Assembly (NCBI GenBank): GCA_046349395.1 | Contig: JAXMCK010000003.1 | Coordinates: forward strand, 1 to 64,000 | Direction: 5' to 3' | Length of the DNA stretch: 64,000 nt | Source: JAXMCK01 sp046349395 | GTDB taxonomy: Bacteria > Pseudomonadota > Alphaproteobacteria > Geminicoccales > Geminicoccaceae | Shown here: piece after piece, positions 62,610-64,000 of the stretch | Position numbering within the stretch: position 1 is the stretch's first letter | How the letters are laid out: each line of letters opens with the position of its first letter | The notes under the pieces: generated by a model | Database searches by the model: none | What the model saw: the letters and a program-made list of their open reading frames with translations, nothing else | What the model was told of the DNA's origin: nothing | Program-made: the position numbers and the translations under genes

Positions 62610-63239
62610 ATGATTGCGCGACGCACCCTTCTCGGGTCGCTGTTGACCGTGGCTCTCGCGCCGCGGGCCTTCGCCGCCCTCTCGGCCCGGGACTCCGAGA
62701 CCGTTCGCATGGCCGAGAACTACTTCAACGGAATCAGGACTCTGCAGGCGCGCTTCACGCAGGTGGGTCCCGACGGATCGCTGGCCAAGGGCACGCTCTA
62801 CGTGGACCGCGGCCGCAACGGCATGCGCTTCGCGTACGACCCGCCGTCCAAGATCGTGCTCGTGGCACCGGGCGACTGGCGCCTGATCTTCTACGACGGC
62901 AGCATCGACCAGGTGAACACGATCCCAGTGTCGAAGACCCCACTGGGCTTCATGATGAACGACCAGGTGAGCCTGACGAACGGCCTCACCGTCACCTCGG
63001 TCGACCGTGGTCCGAACGGCGTCGAGATCGGCCTCGTGAGGTCGGACGAGCCCGATCAGGGTGCGATCCGCCTCGGTTTCTCCGATAACCCGTTCGTCTT
63101 GCGGCAATGGGTGGTGATCGACGCGCAGGGGCTGACGACCCGCGTGCTGCTCGATCAGATCCAGACCGGCGTGAAGCTCGACTCGGACCTGTTCGCGTGG
63201 CGGCGGAACCCGCTCCGCGGTGGCCGCTCACGCGACTGA
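62610..63239 (+). CDS. lolA: outer-membrane lipoprotein carrier LolA
   Basis: A 209-residue periplasmic chaperone that takes lipoproteins from LolCDE to the outer membrane. The signal peptide (ARRTLLGSLLTVALAPRAFA) starts with a twin-arginine-like pair. The mature protein has ENYFNGIRTLQARFTQVGPDG, the typical 'L.a.F.Q' opening, and GTLYVDRGRNGMRFAYDPPSKIVLV (landmarks GTLYVDRG, MRFAYDPP). Position after ftsK is the common alphaproteobacterial arrangement. Confidence 0.92.
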   Translation: MIARRTLLGSLLTVALAPRAFAALSARDSETVRMAENYFNGIRTLQARFTQVGPDGSLAKGTLYVDRGRNGMRFAYDPPSKIVLVAPGDWRLIFYDGSIDQVNTIPVSKTPLGFMMNDQVSLTNGLTVTSVDRGPNGVEIGLVRSDEPDQGAIRLGFSDNPFVLRQWVVIDAQGLTTRVLLDQIQTGVKLDSDLFAWRRNPLRGGRSRD

Positions 63240-63258
63240 CGACGACGAGCCCACAGAC

Positions 63259-64000
63259 ATGTCGGTCGCAGTCGGTGGCTGGGCCGGAGAGATCGTGGCG
63301 ACGCTGCGTCTCTCGGCCCCGATGGCGCTGGCCCAACTCGGGCTGATCGCCATCAACACGACCGACGTTCTGCTGCTCGGGTGGCTCGGCGCCGTTCCGC
63401 TCGCCGCCGCGAGCCTGGGGCTGGGCCTCTTCCACGTCTGCCTGCTGTTCGGGATCGGAGTCGTGCAGGCGGCCTCGCCGCTGCTCGCCAGCGCTGCCGG
63501 TGCGCGGCGACCGTTGGAGATCAGGCGGGTGGCACAGCAGTCCCTGTGGCTGGCGCTGGCCGTCGCCTTGCCGCTGATGGCCATCCTCTGGTGGATCCGG
63601 CCGGTGCTCGCGCTCTTGGGGCAGGACGAGAACCTCCTGCCGCATACCGAGCTGTTCACCCGGATCCTGCTGCTGGCGATGCCGGGGGCGCTGGGCTTCG
63701 TGGCACTCCGCTGCTTCACGACGGCCTTCAGCGACACGCGGCCGATCCTCGTCGTCTCCGCGATCGCCATCCCGCTCAACGCCCTGCTCGGCTGGAGCCT
63801 GATCTTCGGGTATGCCGGGCTGCCTGCGCTGGGCGTCGCGGGGGCGGCGCTGGCGTCGGTGCTCACCAACAGCTTCATGTTCGTCGTCATGCTGGTGTGG
63901 AGCACGCGCGGGCGCTATCGGCGCTTCCGTCTCCTGGCGGGCATCCAGCGGCGCGACGGCGCCACGTTCCTCAAGCTGCTGCGGCTCGGCCTGCCGATCG
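63259..64000 (+). CDS. MATE-family efflux transporter, cut by window edge
   Basis: The first 247 residues of a multidrug/toxic-compound exporter. It starts with an amphipathic segment, then the membrane helix APMALAQLGLIAINTTDVLLLGWLG, the first MATE helix. Further helices at residues 55-75, 90-115, 135-160 and 170-215 follow the MatE repeat; AALASVLTNSFMFVVM is in the fifth or sixth helix. The ATG at 63259 is preferred; a GTG at 63220 would overlap lolA. It starts 20 bases after lolA and continues beyond the window. Cation-driven drug export is the family role. Confidence 0.88.
   Translation, partial: MSVAVGGWAGEIVATLRLSAPMALAQLGLIAINTTDVLLLGWLGAVPLAAASLGLGLFHVCLLFGIGVVQAASPLLASAAGARRPLEIRRVAQQSLWLALAVALPLMAILWWIRPVLALLGQDENLLPHTELFTRILLLAMPGALGFVALRCFTTAFSDTRPILVVSAIAIPLNALLGWSLIFGYAGLPALGVAGAALASVLTNSFMFVVMLVWSTRGRYRRFRLLAGIQRRDGATFLKLLRLGLPI

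Overview
This is a high-GC chromosomal segment from a free-living, flagellated alphaproteobacterium, most likely of the Rhodospirillales/Geminicoccales type. The support is a CtrA-family regulator divergent from fliI-fliJ, hopanoid-lipid tailoring genes (HpnA, HpnI, HpnJ), an NdufAF7/MidA-type methyltransferase beside lgt and pgeF, and an Entner-Doudoroff operon fused to a GtsABCD-type glucose transporter. Species cannot be named from the sequence. No rRNA, tRNA or CRISPR array is visible. Both ends cut genes: an NTF2-like protein at the left and a MATE exporter at the right.

Layout. 1-7900: mixed small genes, with an orphan beta-class DNA methyltransferase, two glutathione S-transferases, two NTF2-like proteins, a tiny VPLPA-CTERM-like exported protein, a VanZ-like protein and a periplasmic 5'-nucleotidase. 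7978-12139: mutS, an EF-hand protein and a persulfide-dioxygenase-like metallo-beta-lactamase protein. 12197-14911: ctrA divergent from fliI-fliJ. 15495-20179: a complete ABC importer in the order ATPase-permease-permease-binding protein, ending at a hairpin. 20271-22494: a three-gene operon (Rap1a-like protein, glycine-zipper lipoprotein, ClC antiporter).

22785-32754: an enoyl-CoA hydratase, then a glucose-use cluster of binding protein, two permeases, ATPase, a Dabb protein, zwf, edd, eda and a thioesterase. It imports glucose, oxidises it and cleaves it to pyruvate and glyceraldehyde-3-phosphate. No recognisable 6-phosphogluconolactonase is present. 32751-41803: a hopanoid side-chain region (hpnA, FAD oxidoreductase, DegT aminotransferase, small DMT protein, hpnI, an unassigned radical SAM enzyme, hpnJ). 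It is interrupted by a frameshifted gene and an intact IS5-family (IS427-like) element that landed in the CTAG containing the hpnJ stop codon.

41991-47105: a late flagellar cluster on the minus strand (two 368-residue flagellins, flaG, fliD, fliS). Each flagellin gene has a near-consensus sigma-54 promoter and upstream CGGCA...TGCCG palindromes. 47329-53879: housekeeping genes (M23 peptidase, CsaA, TetR/COQ9-like regulator, proC, ybjN, ubiK, lgt, midA, pgeF). 53864-57545: a tightly overlapping minus-strand operon joining two exported proteins, a TAXI-type binding protein and an ABC-2-type ATPase and permease, an unusual combination. 57615-64000: ald, a class I/II aminotransferase, ftsK, lolA and the start of a MATE exporter.
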